Shown here: positions 6,602 through 6,712 of the stretch, piece after piece
Layout: each line of letters opens with the position of its first letter
Position numbering within the stretch: the stretch's first letter is position 1
DNA from: an uncultured Coriobacteriales bacterium
Lineage (GTDB): Bacteria > Actinomycetota > Coriobacteriia > Coriobacteriales > UMGS124
Assembly (NCBI GenBank): GCA_934662525.1
Contig: CAKUKJ010000135.1
Location: 1-6,712, forward strand
Direction: 5' to 3'
DNA length: 6,712 nt
Position numbers and translations under genes: made by a program
The notes under the pieces: model-generated
What the model was told of the DNA's origin: nothing
The model's database searches: none
What the model saw: the letters and a program-made list of their open reading frames with translations, nothing else

Positions 6602-6712
6602 TCATTGGAATTGGAGCAAGGAAGAAGGGATGGGCCCTTGATTTGCAAGTTCATCCGAACAGTTCTCTAACTCATCCGAACATGTGCGGCTGAGTCTGGG
6701 AACCTGAACCCC
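6602..6712 (-). CDS. Possible C-terminal end of an upstream gene, with a 7-residue repeat
   Basis: One minus-strand frame is open from the right edge for 36 codons and stops at TGA (6604-6602), 12 bases before the terminator stem, as expected of a gene end. It includes two tandem 7-residue units, CSDELEN and CSDELAN, then a polar tail ending LLQFQ. Only about half of its codons end in G or C, including AGA and TTA, quite unlike the other genes. It may be a transferred gene, a small repeat-containing tail, or non-coding DNA with a chance frame. No family recognised. Confidence 0.3.
   Translation of the reverse strand, partial: GVQVPRLSRTCSDELENCSDELANQGPIPSSLLQFQ
6651..6682. repeat. 11-base direct repeat, two copies 21 bases apart
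   Basis: TCATCCGAACA occurs at 6651-6661 and again at 6672-6682. The 21-base spacing is two helical turns, as for paired operator half-sites, and is also a multiple of three, as for a 7-residue coding repeat. The overlapping palindrome GAACAGTTC (6657-6665) adds dyad symmetry. Confidence 0.6.

Overview
The window is GC-rich, with codon third positions almost all G or C, strong Shine-Dalgarno sites and tightly packed genes. The D-2-hydroxyacid dehydrogenase, a stand-alone GluQ-RS-like synthetase and large Ala-rich proteins of unknown family fit a high-GC actinobacterium. My best guess is the Coriobacteriia (Eggerthellaceae-like). This is inference from style and composition; no rRNA or marker gene is present.

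Layout. (1) Positions 1-632 hold the N-terminal catalytic half of a glutamyl-Q tRNA(Asp) synthetase on the minus strand. Its similarity fades at about position 185, although the frame stays open to the left edge. The same left end carries a credible plus-strand arrangement: an ORF ending at 130, a hairpin, a perfect Shine-Dalgarno and an ATG at 175. The two readings conflict, so a truncation, frameshift or rearrangement junction is likely. (2) Positions 633-834 are a divergent intergenic region with a possible promoter and the ribosome binding site for the next gene. (3) Positions 835-5540 are a compact plus-strand run of three genes with gaps of 34 and 4 bases: a 1058-residue protein with C-terminal TPR-like helices, a 279-residue protein of Ala-rich amphipathic 11-residue repeats plus a PGPGW-like membrane hairpin, and a 216-residue protein of no family I recognise. 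(4) Positions 5544-6533, minus strand, encode a D-2-hydroxyacid dehydrogenase whose stop codon lies 3 bases from the stop of the operon. (5) Positions 6534-6712 hold a strong minus-strand terminator hairpin just ahead of the dehydrogenase, and an unusually low-GC segment (about 50% by hand count) with an 11-base direct repeat in phase with an open reading frame.

How the genes may work together: the three operon genes are very likely co-transcribed. A large TPR scaffold, a membrane-anchored amphipathic-helix protein and a small soluble partner would suit an envelope-associated assembly, but no enzymatic motif supports a specific function. This operon is the best candidate here for an undescribed system. 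The dehydrogenase and the synthetase look like independent housekeeping or accessory genes. I saw no CRISPR array, insertion sequence, tRNA or rRNA.
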